DNA of 64,000 nucleotides from an uncultured Ruegeria sp. (GCF_947500045.1 NZ_CANMQQ010000019.1:1-64000), one strand, 5' to 3'; shown: positions 19,352 through 32,407, counted from the stretch's first letter. Program-made: numbers and translations. The notes: generated from the letters alone by a model not told the origin.

Positions 19352-20167
19352 ATGGACTTTTCAGGAAAAGCCGTCATCGTCATTGGCGGAACCAGCGGTA
19401 TCAATCGCGGCATAGCCGAGGCGTTTGCGGCCTCGGGTGCCAAACTGGCCGTCGCCAGCCGATCGCAGGAAAAGGTTGACGATACGGTCGCAGCCCTGAA
19501 AGCGGCCGGTGCGCAAGACGCCATCGGCGCGGCGTTTGATGTGCGCGATCCTGATGCCGTGGCTGGCGGCCTGAAACAATTCCACGAGGCGTTTGGCGAA
19601 TTCGACGTATTGGTCTCGGGTGCGGCGGGCAACTTCCCGGCTTTGGCGGCCGAAATGTCAGTCAATGCCTTCAAGACCGTGATCGATATCGACCTGATGG
19701 GCACGATCCATGTGATGAAAGGGGCCTACCCCTACCTGAAACGCCCCGGCGCGAGCATCATCAACATCTCGGCCCCGCAATCTTACCTGCCGTATGAAGG
19801 TCAGGCCCATGTCTGCGCCGCCAAAGCGGGCGTGGATCAGATCACCCGCACGCTGTCGATGGAATGGGGTGTGGAAGGCATCCGCGTCAACTCGATCGTG
19901 CCCGGTTTCATTGAAGGCACCGAGGGCGCCAAGCGTCTTGCCCCCACCCCTGACGCCGGAGAGGCACTGCGCCGTGATGTTCCGCTGGGACGCTGGGGCC
20001 AGCCACAAGACGTGGCCAATGCTTGCCTGTTCCTTAGCTCGGATATGGCCAGTTATATCAGCGGCACGGTTCTGGCCGTTGACGGGGCGCTGTATCAGCG
20101 CGGCTCAGGCAAGTTCGGACAAATGATGGGGCAGATGCTGCGCGCGCAGGCAAAGACGCAAACATAA
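19352..20167 (+). CDS. SDR family oxidoreductase
   Basis: VIGGTSGINRGIAEAFAASG, NISAPQSYLPYEGQAHVCAAKAGVDQ, VNSIVPGFIEGTEG. Confidence 0.9.
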   Translation: MDFSGKAVIVIGGTSGINRGIAEAFAASGAKLAVASRSQEKVDDTVAALKAAGAQDAIGAAFDVRDPDAVAGGLKQFHEAFGEFDVLVSGAAGNFPALAAEMSVNAFKTVIDIDLMGTIHVMKGAYPYLKRPGASIINISAPQSYLPYEGQAHVCAAKAGVDQITRTLSMEWGVEGIRVNSIVPGFIEGTEGAKRLAPTPDAGEALRRDVPLGRWGQPQDVANACLFLSSDMASYISGTVLAVDGALYQRGSGKFGQMMGQMLRAQAKTQT

Positions 20168-20180
20168 ACTTCGATAACAT

Positions 20181-20987
20181 GTGAAGCTGTTCATATACGG
20201 CACAGGACCGATCCCTCAGTTTACAGCCCATCAAACTCTTAGGATGGGCTGGAAGATGCTGGCATTGCCAACCGACATAACGGACACGGCGCAACTGATC
20301 GTGATGATCGGCGTGTTTGGCGCAGGGCTATACATCCTCAACTACTTCCTTCTGCAAATGGGGTTCATCCGCGGATCAGGGGTTACATACCCGGTGCTGG
20401 TGATCATCGCCGCCAGTTGCGTGCTGATCAGCATGGCCGAAGAGTTCAATCTGGCAGGCTCGATCATTCAGATGGCCTATATCCTGATCTCTGTCCTGGG
20501 TCTGCTGCGCGGGTATCTCTCGCATCATTTGGTTCGGTTTTCAGAACCTGAAAAGCAATTTGTGGCCAATTACCTTGAAATGCTCAAACTCCATCACGCG
20601 CGCAGGCTGCTGAATACCGCGGATTTGATCACCTATGATCCCAACGACACGCTGATCGAAGAGGGTATTACCAGCGATTACCTCGCTTATGTGTTGTCAG
20701 GCCGTACGACCATTTTGAAGAACGGTCAGGTAATCAACCAATGCGGCTCTGATCAGATACTGGGTGAACTGACATTCGGTATCGGCCTGCCTGCAACCGC
20801 CACAGTACGTGCGGACGAGCCAACCACCTGCTTGGTTTTCGACAGCCAGCGCCTTAGCCGATTGCTGCGCCGCAACCGGCATATAGACGATGCACTCAAG
20901 GCCGCGCATTTCCGGCATGCACGTCAGAAACTGCTGAGCAGCAACAATCACACGGTCAAGGCGCGCAGCTCAGCTGTTGCAGCCTGA
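20181..20987 (+). CDS. Membrane protein with cyclic-nucleotide-binding-like domain (Popeye-like topology)
   Basis: Several N-terminal TM segments, then cNMP-like fold LITYDPNDTLIEEGITSDYLAYVLSGRTTILKNGQVINQCGSDQILGELTF...ATVRADEPTTCLVFDSQRLSRLLRRN; in-frame starts also at 20244 and 20256. Confidence 0.65.
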   Translation: MKLFIYGTGPIPQFTAHQTLRMGWKMLALPTDITDTAQLIVMIGVFGAGLYILNYFLLQMGFIRGSGVTYPVLVIIAASCVLISMAEEFNLAGSIIQMAYILISVLGLLRGYLSHHLVRFSEPEKQFVANYLEMLKLHHARRLLNTADLITYDPNDTLIEEGITSDYLAYVLSGRTTILKNGQVINQCGSDQILGELTFGIGLPATATVRADEPTTCLVFDSQRLSRLLRRNRHIDDALKAAHFRHARQKLLSSNNHTVKARSSAVAA

Positions 20988-20990
20988 ACT

Positions 20991-22295
20991 TTATCCGTCC
21001 AGACCAACCGGCTTGCCAACAACGGTGAAATGCAGGCCATCCGGATCGAGAAGCTCGGCCGCGACCCGGTTTACCTCTTCCAGCGTTACCGCATTTACCT
21101 TGTCATTACGGGTTGCAATATAGTCGATGGGCAAGTCTTCCATCTGCATCCCCACCATGATCCCGGCGATCTGACCGTTCCCGTCGAACCGCAGCGGATA
21201 GGCGCCGGTCAGATAGGTTTTGGCGTCATCCAGTTCCTTCTGGGTAAAGCCCTCGGACGCGGCACGCGCCCATTCCTCGCGGATCACGCCAACCGCATCC
21301 GCAATCCGGTCATTGGCCGACGATACCGAACCCAGATAGACCGAAGCCAGATCCTTGGGGACAAGGAAGGTCGAAACACCATAGGTCAGGCCGCGTTTTT
21401 CGCGCACTTCGTGCATCAAGCGGCTCTCAAAACCGCCACCGCCCAGAATGTGGTTCAATATGAAGGCCGCAAAGAAATCGGGATCGTCACGGTCGATACC
21501 CTTCTGGCCGAACAGGGCAACGGATTGCGGAGTGTTGAATTCCACCACGCTAATGCCGCCATCGATTGTGACTTCGGCCTTATCAGGTATGGGTTTCCCT
21601 GTTGCGGGCAAATCTACCAGCAAGGTGTCCAGCAACACACCCAGTTCTTCGGCGGTGATGTCACCTACGGCCCCGACATAAAGCCTGTCCTTTGCAAAGA
21701 CGTTGTCATATGCCGTGACAATATCATCGCGGGTCAGGGCCGAGACGCTTTCGATCGTGCCTTTGCCATCCGACGCATAAGGATGATCCCCGTAAGCCAT
21801 TGCCGCAAAACTGCGCCCGGCAATATCGTTCGGATCGGTCTGATCCGATTTCAGGCCCGAGATCACCTGACCTCGCACCCGGTCTATAGCATCCTGATCA
21901 AAACGGGGTGCGTGGATGGTGGTGCGTAGCAGATCGGCCACATCATCGCGGTTCTCGCTGAGGAAACGCGCGGAAATCGACACTGTGTCATCCGTCGCAC
22001 GATAGCTGAACGAGGCGGCCAGAGCCTCCAACTCGCGCGCGTAGGTCCGGGCATCCATTTCGCCCGCGCCTTCCTCGATCAGCCCGCTCATCAAATAAAC
22101 AGCGCCGCGTTTATCCGGATCATCCAGCGAGGTGCCGCCGCGAAAGCGCAACTCCAGCGCGGTGAAGGGGATCGAGTGATCTTCGACCAGCCATGCGGTT
22201 ATGCCACCCGGTGAGGTCACTTCCTCGATTTTGATATCTGCCCATGCGGGCAGAGCGATCACTATGGCGATCAGGGTCGCGAAAATCCGTTTCAT
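20991..22295 (-). CDS. M16 family peptidase (non-catalytic-type partner subunit)
   Basis: Secreted; LRFRGGTSLDDPDKRGAVYLMSGLIEEGAGEMD, no HxxEH; overlaps the M16 gene upstream by 4 nt. Confidence 0.85.
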   Translation of the reverse strand: MKRIFATLIAIVIALPAWADIKIEEVTSPGGITAWLVEDHSIPFTALELRFRGGTSLDDPDKRGAVYLMSGLIEEGAGEMDARTYARELEALAASFSYRATDDTVSISARFLSENRDDVADLLRTTIHAPRFDQDAIDRVRGQVISGLKSDQTDPNDIAGRSFAAMAYGDHPYASDGKGTIESVSALTRDDIVTAYDNVFAKDRLYVGAVGDITAEELGVLLDTLLVDLPATGKPIPDKAEVTIDGGISVVEFNTPQSVALFGQKGIDRDDPDFFAAFILNHILGGGGFESRLMHEVREKRGLTYGVSTFLVPKDLASVYLGSVSSANDRIADAVGVIREEWARAASEGFTQKELDDAKTYLTGAYPLRFDGNGQIAGIMVGMQMEDLPIDYIATRNDKVNAVTLEEVNRVAAELLDPDGLHFTVVGKPVGLDG

Positions 22296-23632
22296 TGCGT
22301 CACCTCATCATCGCGCATCAGCCAACCGGTTACGGAAGTTTCGGGTTGTATCACCTCTTGGGCCGCCGCGATGATATCATCGCTGGTCACGGCCTGCAGG
22401 ATATCAGGCCAGGCCTGTACATCCTCGACCGTCAACCCACTGGTCAGAGCTCGCCCATACCGGTTGCCGATCCCATCCACATTATCGCGCGCATATGTTT
22501 GCGCGGCGCGAAGCTGCATCTTGATACGCTCCAGATCGTCTTCGTTCACCCCTTCAGCTATGAAATCTGCAACGGCCTGATCCATCGCATCTTCGGCCTC
22601 TTGCAACGAGACACCCTCGGCCGGAACGACGATCAGGTCAAAGGTTGTGTCGTCCAGTGAAACCCCGCGGTAGAACGCGCCAGTATAGACTACCTTCTGC
22701 TGCTCAAACTGAAGCTTTTCGTTCAGATAGGATGTGGTGCTGCCACCCAACAGTTCGGCCAGCAGGAATAGGGCAGCGGCTTTCTCCTGCTCCCCGGCAT
22801 CTCGTTCAGGTGCCAGATAGCTGCGCTGCACATAGGGCTGTGCGACACGGGCGTCCTTGTAAGTCAGGCGACGTTCAGCCGTTTGCGGAGGCTCTTGCGA
22901 GCGCACCCTCTCGGGCAGATCCGAGTTGGCAGGGATCACGCCGTAATACTGATCAGCTAGTGCCTTGACCTCATCCGGATCTACATCACCAGTCACAACC
23001 AGGATGGCGTTATTGGGCGCATAATGGGTCTGGTAGAAGGATAGGGCGTCCTCCATATCCAGTTCCTCCATCTCGTGCCGCCAACCGATAATGGGAACGC
23101 CATAGCGATGGTTCAGGTACTGTGCCGCATTCAACTGTTCGCCAAACAAAGCACGCGGATTGTTCTCGGTCCGCTGGTTGCGCTCTTCCAGGATTACGTC
23201 GCGCTCTGTCGCGATATCATTTTCGGTCAGGCGGATGTTACGCATCCGGTCCGCTTCCATCCGCATCATCAGTTCCAGCCGGTCGGCGGCGACGCGCTGA
23301 AAATAAGCGGTGTAATCATACGACGTAAAAGCGTTGTCATTGCCCCCGTTGGCGGCAACCGTGGCCGAGAGCTCACCAGCTTTCATCGTGTCGGTGGCCT
23401 TAAACAACAAGTGTTCAAGGAAATGCGCCACGCCGGAAGATCCGATCGGCTCATCTGCAGACCCGGCCCGATACCAGACCATATGCTGAACGACGGGGGC
23501 ACGGTGATCCTCGACCACCACAACATCCATTCCATTATCAAGCGTGAATGTGGTGACCGCCTCATGCCCTTCTTTGGCCCAAAGAGGGGTTGCTGCGATC
23601 AACGCAGCTGACAGTGCCAGGGCCCGAACCAT
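22292..23632 (-). CDS. M16 family zinc peptidase (catalytic)
   Basis: GVAHFLEHLLFKAT (HxxEH motif), WYRAGSADEPIGSSG. Confidence 0.9.
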   Translation of the reverse strand: MVRALALSAALIAATPLWAKEGHEAVTTFTLDNGMDVVVVEDHRAPVVQHMVWYRAGSADEPIGSSGVAHFLEHLLFKATDTMKAGELSATVAANGGNDNAFTSYDYTAYFQRVAADRLELMMRMEADRMRNIRLTENDIATERDVILEERNQRTENNPRALFGEQLNAAQYLNHRYGVPIIGWRHEMEELDMEDALSFYQTHYAPNNAILVVTGDVDPDEVKALADQYYGVIPANSDLPERVRSQEPPQTAERRLTYKDARVAQPYVQRSYLAPERDAGEQEKAAALFLLAELLGGSTTSYLNEKLQFEQQKVVYTGAFYRGVSLDDTTFDLIVVPAEGVSLQEAEDAMDQAVADFIAEGVNEDDLERIKMQLRAAQTYARDNVDGIGNRYGRALTSGLTVEDVQAWPDILQAVTSDDIIAAAQEVIQPETSVTGWLMRDDEVTQ

Positions 23633-23717
23633 GGGGCATCCTCCGTTTCGTTTCTGATATTCAAACTACGGTGGCGCTGCCGGGGTTCAAGGCCAATGAC
23701 GGAAAGTTAAGAAGATT

Positions 23718-24233
23718 TCATTCCAGCGGAGGCGCCGAGGGCGTTTCGATCCCACGTTGGCGCGCGGCTTCGTTCGCGTTGTTCGCGTCAATGGCTTGGC
23801 GCTCGTAAACCTGCGAGTAACGATCGACCGGGAACAGGCGCAAACGGGTCCAGCGGCCCCGGCTCTTGCGGAATGCCGCGTCCTCTTCGGCGGTGACCTG
23901 TCGCGTGTTGGCCGGTACGCCGTACCGGCTTGAGGCCGTAACAAGCGCCGCATCACTGGCTGGAATTGGCGTATTGGGGTTCAATGCCGCCTCACTTCCA
24001 CCCAGCGCGACAACAGCGTCGGCTTGAGGGTTCGGATCAGTCAAATTCGCGCCGCCCGGGGTGGGTGCAGGAAGAAACGCATAATCCTTAGGTTCGGTCA
24101 GCGGCTTTACCGGCAGAACCGAGAACTCATCCGGCCCTTGTCCGGGCGGTTTGAGATTACGCAAGCCAATATCGGAACACCCCGCAACCACAGCGGCAAG
24201 TGTCAGAACAAAAATGGCGTGCGGCAGTCGCAT
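23718..24233 (-). CDS. DUF3035-like lipoprotein
   Basis: Lipobox LAAVVAGCSD; PPGQGPDEFSVLPVKPLTEPKDYAFLPAPTPGGANLTDPNP. Confidence 0.7.
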   Translation of the reverse strand: MRLPHAIFVLTLAAVVAGCSDIGLRNLKPPGQGPDEFSVLPVKPLTEPKDYAFLPAPTPGGANLTDPNPQADAVVALGGSEAALNPNTPIPASDAALVTASSRYGVPANTRQVTAEEDAAFRKSRGRWTRLRLFPVDRYSQVYERQAIDANNANEAARQRGIETPSAPPLE

Positions 24234-24283
24234 CAGTGTCTCCAGCCAGTTTCAGGCGCTTTTATCGCATATCATCGGGCAGG

Positions 24284-24754
24284 TCACGAGGGCTTTTTGC
24301 CATCAAACAACACAAGCCCCAATGCTCCCGCAAAAATGAACACATCCGCCAGATTGAACACAAACGGGTTGTTGATCCCACAACAGGACATGTTCAGGAA
24401 ATCCAGCACATAGCCGTAAAGCACCCGATCCACGACATTTCCCAGCGCGCCGCCGATCAGCAGGCCGCCGCAGATTTGCATGAATTTCGTGGGTGTCGCG
24501 CGGCTGAGCCAGATCAGAACACCAAGGCAAATCGCCAATGAGATACCGATCAGCACCCAACGGGCAGCTTCAGAGTTTCCCTGAAAGAGCCCGAAATTGA
24601 TTCCGCGATTCTCGCCGTATTTGAATACCAGAAGCGGTGGCAGCACGTCGATTTCGCCCTGCGCAACGCGCAGCACATGAACGACCAGATACTTACTGAC
24701 CTGATCGACCAAAAACGCGGCCAGCCCGGCCCAGAGGAGGAGTGAATTACGCAT
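24284..24754 (-). CDS. lspA: Signal peptidase II (lipoprotein)
   Basis: [55 protein letters not shown]. Confidence 0.95.
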   Translation of the reverse strand: MRNSLLLWAGLAAFLVDQVSKYLVVHVLRVAQGEIDVLPPLLVFKYGENRGINFGLFQGNSEAARWVLIGISLAICLGVLIWLSRATPTKFMQICGGLLIGGALGNVVDRVLYGYVLDFLNMSCCGINNPFVFNLADVFIFAGALGLVLFDGKKPS

Positions 24755-26343
24755 CAGTGCCGAAAATGCCGCATGCCGGTGAACACCATCGCCAATCCGG
24801 CCTCATCGGCGGCGGCGATCACTTCGTCATCGCGCATCGAGCCTCCGGGCTGGATGACGCAGGTGGCCCCGGCCTCTGCGGCCTCCATCAAACCGTCGGG
24901 GAAGGGGAAAAACGCATCAGACGCCACAGCTGACCCGATGGTCAACGGCTGGGGCAGACCCAGTGCGCCGGCCATGCGCTCGGCTTTCTTGGCAGCGATC
25001 AGGGCGGAATCCACGCGGCTCATCTGCCCTGCCCCGACACCCACGGTCGCGCCGTCTTTGACGTAGACGATCGCGTTGGATTTGACGTGTTTCGCCACCT
25101 TCCACGCGAACAGCAAGTCGCGCATCTGTGCGTCAGTTGGTGCCTTCTTGGTGACGACCTTCAAGTCATCCATTCCAACAAAGCCGTTGTCTTTGTCCTG
25201 CACCAAAAGGCCTCCGGCAACCTGACGTACGGTTTTCCCGCCTGCCGCAACGTCGGGCAGGGCTTCGGTGGTCAGCAAGCGCATGTTCTTTTTGGCTGCG
25301 AAAATCGCCCTGGCCTCATCCGACGCACCCGGAGCGATCACGACCTCAGTGAAAATTCCAGTGATTTCTTGTGCCGTTTCCGCATCCAGCGGCTGGTTCA
25401 GCGCCACGATCCCGCCAAAGGCCGAGGTCCGGTCGCAATCAAAGGCAGCTTTATACGCCTCTAGCAATGTGGCACCCTTTGCCACACCGCAAGGGTTGGC
25501 ATGTTTGATGATCGCACAAGCCGCGCCATCAACTGGGGCAAACTCGGCGACCAGTTCAAACGCCGCGTCTGTGTCGTTGATGTTGTTATAGCTCAGTTCC
25601 TTGCCCTGATGCTGCACGGCGGTGGCCACACCCGGACGGCCCGTGCCATCCGTGTAGAACGCGGCCTGCTGATGACTGTTCTCGCCATAACGCAGGGTCT
25701 GTTTCAGCTCGCCGGCAAAGGCGCGACGGCGCGGAGCTTCGGCTGCCAACGCGTCGGCCATCCAGTTCGACACTGCAGTATCGTAGGCAGCTGTGCGGGC
25801 ATAAGCTGTCTGTGCCAGCGTCTGACGGAAAGAATAGGAGGTTTGGCCGTCGTTGGCCTTAAGCTCGGCCAGCAGGGCATCATAGTCCTGCACATCCACC
25901 ACGACGTTGACAAACGCATGGTTCTTCGATGCTGCGCGGATCATCGCCGGGCCGCCAATGTCTATATTCTCGACACATTCGTCGTAACCCGCACCCTTCG
26001 CGACAGTCGCCTCGAACGGGTAGAGGTTGACCACCAGCAGGTCGATTGCCCCGATGCCATGCTCTTCCATCGCGGCCACGTGGGTGTTATTGTCGCGCAG
26101 CGCCAGCAGCCCGCCATGCACCATCGGATGCAACGTCTTGACCCGACCGTCCATCATCTCGGGGAAGCCTGTCACCTCGCTGACGTCCTTCACCTCAAGC
26201 CCCGCATCGCGCAACGCCTTCGCTGTGCCACCGGTCGAAAGCAGCTCGACCCCGCGTTCGGTCAGTGCCTTGCCCAGCTCGATCAGCCCGGTCTTGTCGG
26301 AAACGGAAAGCAACGCGCGGCGCACGGGGTGAAGATCGGTCAT
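24754..26343 (-). CDS. purH: Bifunctional AICAR formyltransferase / IMP cyclohydrolase
   Basis: [62 protein letters not shown]-like [16 protein letters not shown]. Start set at 26343. Confidence 0.96.
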   Translation of the reverse strand: MTDLHPVRRALLSVSDKTGLIELGKALTERGVELLSTGGTAKALRDAGLEVKDVSEVTGFPEMMDGRVKTLHPMVHGGLLALRDNNTHVAAMEEHGIGAIDLLVVNLYPFEATVAKGAGYDECVENIDIGGPAMIRAASKNHAFVNVVVDVQDYDALLAELKANDGQTSYSFRQTLAQTAYARTAAYDTAVSNWMADALAAEAPRRRAFAGELKQTLRYGENSHQQAAFYTDGTGRPGVATAVQHQGKELSYNNINDTDAAFELVAEFAPVDGAACAIIKHANPCGVAKGATLLEAYKAAFDCDRTSAFGGIVALNQPLDAETAQEITGIFTEVVIAPGASDEARAIFAAKKNMRLLTTEALPDVAAGGKTVRQVAGGLLVQDKDNGFVGMDDLKVVTKKAPTDAQMRDLLFAWKVAKHVKSNAIVYVKDGATVGVGAGQMSRVDSALIAAKKAERMAGALGLPQPLTIGSAVASDAFFPFPDGLMEAAEAGATCVIQPGGSMRDDEVIAAADEAGLAMVFTGMRHFRH

Positions 26344-26365
26344 GGGTCCAAAGGTCCTTTTGGCG

Positions 26366-28174
26366 TCAGTCGAAAACGGGCTCGTCCCGGTGCGTGTCGC
26401 GCACGGCAAAGGCTGTATCCTGAGCCTTGCTGAGCGTCCACCGGATGCGCGTCGCATACTCCATTGCGCGCCCAGATAGAACGATCTGTTTTGTCGCGCG
26501 GGGCTTCAAACGGCCTTTTTCCAGATAAACACTTGGTTCAACAGATAATTTTCCAAATCTATCATGTCGCAGCACCCAGATCTCGCCGCTTTTGAGGGCC
26601 ATCGACACGGCAGCACCGCCCAAATCCAGCGCCGCATCAACGTCGGGATGCAGGTGAAACCGGATATCAAAGGCGATACCTTTCAAGCCTGCGCCATCCA
26701 TCGCACGATCAAATTGCCGTTTGGCTTTGTCGGTTGCCGTCAGCAGAATGTCTTCGCCCACCAGTTCACGCCCATCAAAACGTAGCTCTAACGTGCGAGC
26801 ATGAGTCAAACCAAACACCTTGGCATAACCGTCGTGACCGACCATGAACCGGGTGCCTTCGAAGGCATCTTCGAAATCCACAGGCACATCCTTTGGGCCG
26901 TCAACCAGCGCCTCTTGTGACGATCCTTTGGCAACTTCGGCAAGCCGCGCGCTGGAATATCCATCGACGCTCAATGTCGAGTGCGACGGGGTTGCGCGCC
27001 CTGCGCGACGCCAGTCCTGACCAAAACTGCCACCCGATCCACAATTCACGATCAACGGGCGGCGACCCGAAGTCAGCTCGATCGCAAGGGTGGACGCATG
27101 TGCGTTATACGAGGCCGCACCTTTGGGTGGCGCGCTGGCATCCACCAGAACCGTGGTTCGTGACGCAGCCAGACGCGCATAGCCCATCGACAGGTCCGAG
27201 TGCTGCTGCGGCTTAATACCACTTTGCGCCAAAGCCTGATCCAATCGCCCTTCCAGTCCGCGCCCGCCACCGTGAAATCTGGCCAGCGCCCCGTCCGCAT
27301 GGCGCAGATTGCGCAAGGTCGGTGCGATGCGTTTGATTGCTTCGGTCTGCGAGGCGGGCGTGCCCCGACCCACTTCGCTGAGCGCCGCCGATGTCCAAGA
27401 CAACAGAGTGAAAACCTCAAGCAATTCTTCGGGGTTGCGGGTGGGAATACCCCCTTCGGCATCAATCTGGCGGTCGCATTCCCGGGCCAGTGCGCGCAAG
27501 GCGGGGTCTGCCATCTGTTCTAGCCCTTCCAGCGCCAGTCCGGCTTGCACCAATCCTGCCAGTGCTTCGAACCTTGGCAAGCCCGGTGTCGCAGCTGTCC
27601 AGCGTTTGGACAGAAACCACGTCTGTTGCGACAGGGAACGGAAGAAAGCCTTGCTTTGCGCCTTATCGGTACCGCGCAGCAGGAATTGCGCGTGGTTGAT
27701 CCAGCGCGTTACCCGGCGACCCGTCAGATCAGGTGCCCAGCCGGGCCCCTTGCCGCGCCCATGGGCTGCAATCCAACCCCAGACCCATCGCTGTGCCTTT
27801 TCTCGCGCGCGCATGTCGCCAACAGCCGCCAAATCGTCCAGCCAGATAAACCCGTGGCGCTCATCATCGAAGTCTTGGCTTGGCGCCACAACGTCCCAGA
27901 GGTCCGTGTCATCCGCCTCGACCAGATATCCCGCAAACAGCAGATTCCCAGCCACCAGTTGCCGCCCACGGGCAAAAGATCCCACAGTGCGCGGCTCGGG
28001 TTGGCCGACGAATCCTGAAACCGCCTTTCGCCGTTGGCTCAGGCGCGCATATAGACGGTTCTGAAACCGCGTCCAGCGATTGGCCATTTTGTCCGAGTTT
28101 GACATGACGCTTGCGACTCTGCCCCTTGCGCTCTGCGGGCGCTTGACCACACGATAGACCGGTCTGTTCGTCAA
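26366..28174 (-). CDS. Heparinase II/III family protein (start may be ~28105, [11 protein letters not shown])
   Basis: [12 protein letters not shown]...; heparinase fold [34 protein letters not shown]; flanked by purH and rsmB as in many Rhodobacterales. Confidence 0.75.
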   Translation of the reverse strand: MTNRPVYRVVKRPQSARGRVASVMSNSDKMANRWTRFQNRLYARLSQRRKAVSGFVGQPEPRTVGSFARGRQLVAGNLLFAGYLVEADDTDLWDVVAPSQDFDDERHGFIWLDDLAAVGDMRAREKAQRWVWGWIAAHGRGKGPGWAPDLTGRRVTRWINHAQFLLRGTDKAQSKAFFRSLSQQTWFLSKRWTAATPGLPRFEALAGLVQAGLALEGLEQMADPALRALARECDRQIDAEGGIPTRNPEELLEVFTLLSWTSAALSEVGRGTPASQTEAIKRIAPTLRNLRHADGALARFHGGGRGLEGRLDQALAQSGIKPQQHSDLSMGYARLAASRTTVLVDASAPPKGAASYNAHASTLAIELTSGRRPLIVNCGSGGSFGQDWRRAGRATPSHSTLSVDGYSSARLAEVAKGSSQEALVDGPKDVPVDFEDAFEGTRFMVGHDGYAKVFGLTHARTLELRFDGRELVGEDILLTATDKAKRQFDRAMDGAGLKGIAFDIRFHLHPDVDAALDLGGAAVSMALKSGEIWVLRHDRFGKLSVEPSVYLEKGRLKPRATKQIVLSGRAMEYATRIRWTLSKAQDTAFAVRDTHRDEPVFD

Positions 28175-28193
28175 GTCATCGAAAAGCGTCGCC

Positions 28194-29453
28194 TCAGGCG
28201 AATTTGTTCAAGCAAGCGATATAGAACCCGTCCATACCGCCCTTGTCTGGCCAATAATCAGGGCGCAAGCGCAACCCGCCTTCTTCGGTGATCCAGCTTT
28301 CCTCGACGCCCGAAATGCCAAGCGCTGAACGGTCGACCTGCATGTCCGGGTGTTGACCCAACGCCTCTTCGATCTGCACCTCACCTTCATCCGGCAGCAG
28401 GGAACAAGTGCAATACACCAACCGACCGCCGGGTTTCAGTAAAGTCCAGGCATGGGCCAGCATTCTTGCTTGCAGCTCGAACAATTCACCGAATTCCGAC
28501 CCGTCTTTGGCGAATGGCAAATCCGGATGGCGACGAATCGTGCCGGTGGCCGAGCAGGGTGCGTCCAGCAGGATGGCGTCATATTGTCCCTGATGTTCAA
28601 GCGCGTCTTCTGCGATTACCTTGGTCTTCAGCCCGGTCCGTTTCAAATTCTCGCGAACACGCACAAGCCGCGCATCAGAGATATCCAAGGCCGTAACATC
28701 AGCCCCCGCAGCAGCCAATTGCAACGTCTTGCCGCCCGGTGCCGCGCAAAGGTCCAGCACCTTTTCCCCTGCTTTCGGGGCCAAAACCTGCACGGGTAAG
28801 GCCGCCGCCGCGTCCTGCACCCACCAGTTACCCACCTCGTACCCCGGCAGGGTCGACACCTGCCCAGCATTCCGCACTCGGACCGATCCAGTAGGCAGGG
28901 CCTCTCCATCCGGGGCCTCAGCACCCGATTTCAAGGTCAAATCCAATGGCGCACCGTTGAAATGGGCCTGTTCCATTCCTTTTACTGCGTCCTCTCCCCA
29001 GGCCATGATCAGCGGATCGCGCAGCCATTCCGGCAAGCGGGGCACGCGCATCTTGGGCCAAGCGTCCGACCCATCGGCTGCAATCTTACGCAAAACCGCG
29101 TTCACCAGCCCTTTGAGCCGCCCATGCTTGCGTGAGCGACCTACAATCTCGACCATCGAATGCACGACCCCATGCGCGGCCTCACCCTGACACAGCTCGA
29201 CCGTGCCCAGCCGCAACGCATTGTGCACAGTCAGCGCGGGCGTCTGCCGCAGATGATCGGCCAGCAGCCTGTCGGCACGCTCCAATCCGCGCAGGGTTTC
29301 GATTGTCAGGCGTTGCGCGCGCGCGCGGTCCTCGGGCGCAAGGTGATCCAACGCGCCCGCCGCCAGACATTCAGGCAGCAGCCGTCCCTCGCCCAATATC
29401 TGATCCAACAGATAGATGACACTGCGGCGCGCGGCGGTTGCGGAATTTGACAT
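28194..29453 (-). CDS. rsmB: 16S rRNA m5C methyltransferase RsmB (NusB + SAM methyltransferase)
   Basis: KVLDLCAAPGGKTLQLAA, LLDAPCSATGTIRRHPD, LVYCTCSLLPDEGE; start MSNSATAARRSVIYLLDQ at 29453. Confidence 0.9.
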   Translation of the reverse strand: MSNSATAARRSVIYLLDQILGEGRLLPECLAAGALDHLAPEDRARAQRLTIETLRGLERADRLLADHLRQTPALTVHNALRLGTVELCQGEAAHGVVHSMVEIVGRSRKHGRLKGLVNAVLRKIAADGSDAWPKMRVPRLPEWLRDPLIMAWGEDAVKGMEQAHFNGAPLDLTLKSGAEAPDGEALPTGSVRVRNAGQVSTLPGYEVGNWWVQDAAAALPVQVLAPKAGEKVLDLCAAPGGKTLQLAAAGADVTALDISDARLVRVRENLKRTGLKTKVIAEDALEHQGQYDAILLDAPCSATGTIRRHPDLPFAKDGSEFGELFELQARMLAHAWTLLKPGGRLVYCTCSLLPDEGEVQIEEALGQHPDMQVDRSALGISGVEESWITEEGGLRLRPDYWPDKGGMDGFYIACLNKFA

Positions 29454-29544
29454 GATGCAGAGAGCCCTTCGTGACCTTTGCCCGCATTGCCTTGGGCGGA
29501 CGAGGGCGTATATCAAGGCCCTGTACGGAAAGGAACCCGATGTC

Positions 29545-29727
29545 ATGAGTGACGAGCGCAAAGACCTGCCTCCCGCCGCCCAGCGCGCCCTCGCCGAAGC
29601 CGAGGAACGTCGCAAGACGGCCGAGATCGAAGCAAAAGCACGTCCCAAAGAACTGGGTGGGCGCGACGGTCCCGATCCGGCTCGCTATGGTGATTGGGAG
29701 AAAAAAGGCATCGCCATCGATTTCTGA
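29545..29727 (+). CDS. DUF1674 / SDHAF4-like small protein
   Basis: MSDERKDLPPAAQRALAEAEERRKTAEIEAKARPKELGGRDGPDPARYGDWEKKGIAIDF: C-terminal GGRxGPDPxRYGDWExKGIAxDF signature. Confidence 0.9.
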   Translation: MSDERKDLPPAAQRALAEAEERRKTAEIEAKARPKELGGRDGPDPARYGDWEKKGIAIDF

Positions 29728-30585
29728 TCAGCCACCCCGCAGGGCCTGCAGGAAGTCATCAATCAAAGCGCGTTGTCGTTTTGAGCGCGCCCGGTCCTCG
29801 GGCCATGTCAGCCAATAGCCGTCTTTCGTCGTCAGCTCCGGCAGGTCCAACCGACGTAATCTGCCGGTCTGTAAGCTGTCTGCAGCGAGAGGGACCGAAC
29901 CCAACGCGATCCCCATTCCCTGACGTGCAGCCGTGATCGCATGACCAACCGAATCGAAACTGATCCGACCTGCAGGCAGTTCATCTACCTTCGCAATCTC
30001 TGCCCAGCCCTGCCAACCGGGGCGTTCTCCGCGCAGATCAATCAGTGGGGCACCCCATTCTACGCCGGGGGCCGCCATCGGTACCAACACCTCGGGCGCG
30101 ATCTGCTTTGCCTTGCGCGCAGGCCAAGTGCCGCGTCCATAGCGGATTTGCAGCCATGTCCGTTCTTCTTCAAGTGAAGACCGGCGAGTCATTGAGTCAG
30201 TCATCACTCGAACTTTGGGCTGCAATTCCAGAAACGCTGGCAATGCAGGCAAAACCAGCGCGTGAATATGCGACGATAACGCTGCGACCCGAAGCTCTCG
30301 CGGGGATTTGCCGAACAAATCCTCAGTATTGCGTTCCAAAGCCTGCAAACTGTCCTGCACCAGCGGCAAGTAACTTTCGCCTTCAATCGTCAGCGACACG
30401 CCCCGAGCCTCACGCACAAAAAGCGACCGGCCCAACCAAGCCTCAAGGTTGCCTATCCGTTGGCTAACCGCTGCCTGCGTCAGCCCGAACTCACGAGCAG
30501 CGGCAGAAAAACCACCCAGACGCCCGGCGGCCTCAAAAACGCGCAACCAATCCAGCGGTGGTAGGCCGATCTTTTTCTTAGCCAT
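29728..30585 (-). CDS. LysR family transcriptional regulator
   Basis: LPPLDWLRVFEAAGRLGGFSAAAREFGLTQAAVSQRIGNLEAWLG HTH; divergent to the tmpA-like gene. Confidence 0.88.
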   Translation of the reverse strand: MAKKKIGLPPLDWLRVFEAAGRLGGFSAAAREFGLTQAAVSQRIGNLEAWLGRSLFVREARGVSLTIEGESYLPLVQDSLQALERNTEDLFGKSPRELRVAALSSHIHALVLPALPAFLELQPKVRVMTDSMTRRSSLEEERTWLQIRYGRGTWPARKAKQIAPEVLVPMAAPGVEWGAPLIDLRGERPGWQGWAEIAKVDELPAGRISFDSVGHAITAARQGMGIALGSVPLAADSLQTGRLRRLDLPELTTKDGYWLTWPEDRARSKRQRALIDDFLQALRGG

Positions 30586-30615
30586 TAATTTTTCCAGGCC
30601 TCAGCAGAAAGAAGG

Positions 30616-32403
<1,788 letters not shown>

Positions 32404-32407
<4 letters not shown>

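Noticed and set aside
21030-21929. 299-aa plus-strand ORF antisense to an M16 peptidase
   Set aside because: Long, but a shadow ORF; the opposite strand encodes a clear M16 protein.
25501-26433. 310-aa plus-strand ORF antisense to purH
   Set aside because: Shadow ORF over PurH; no recognisable domain.
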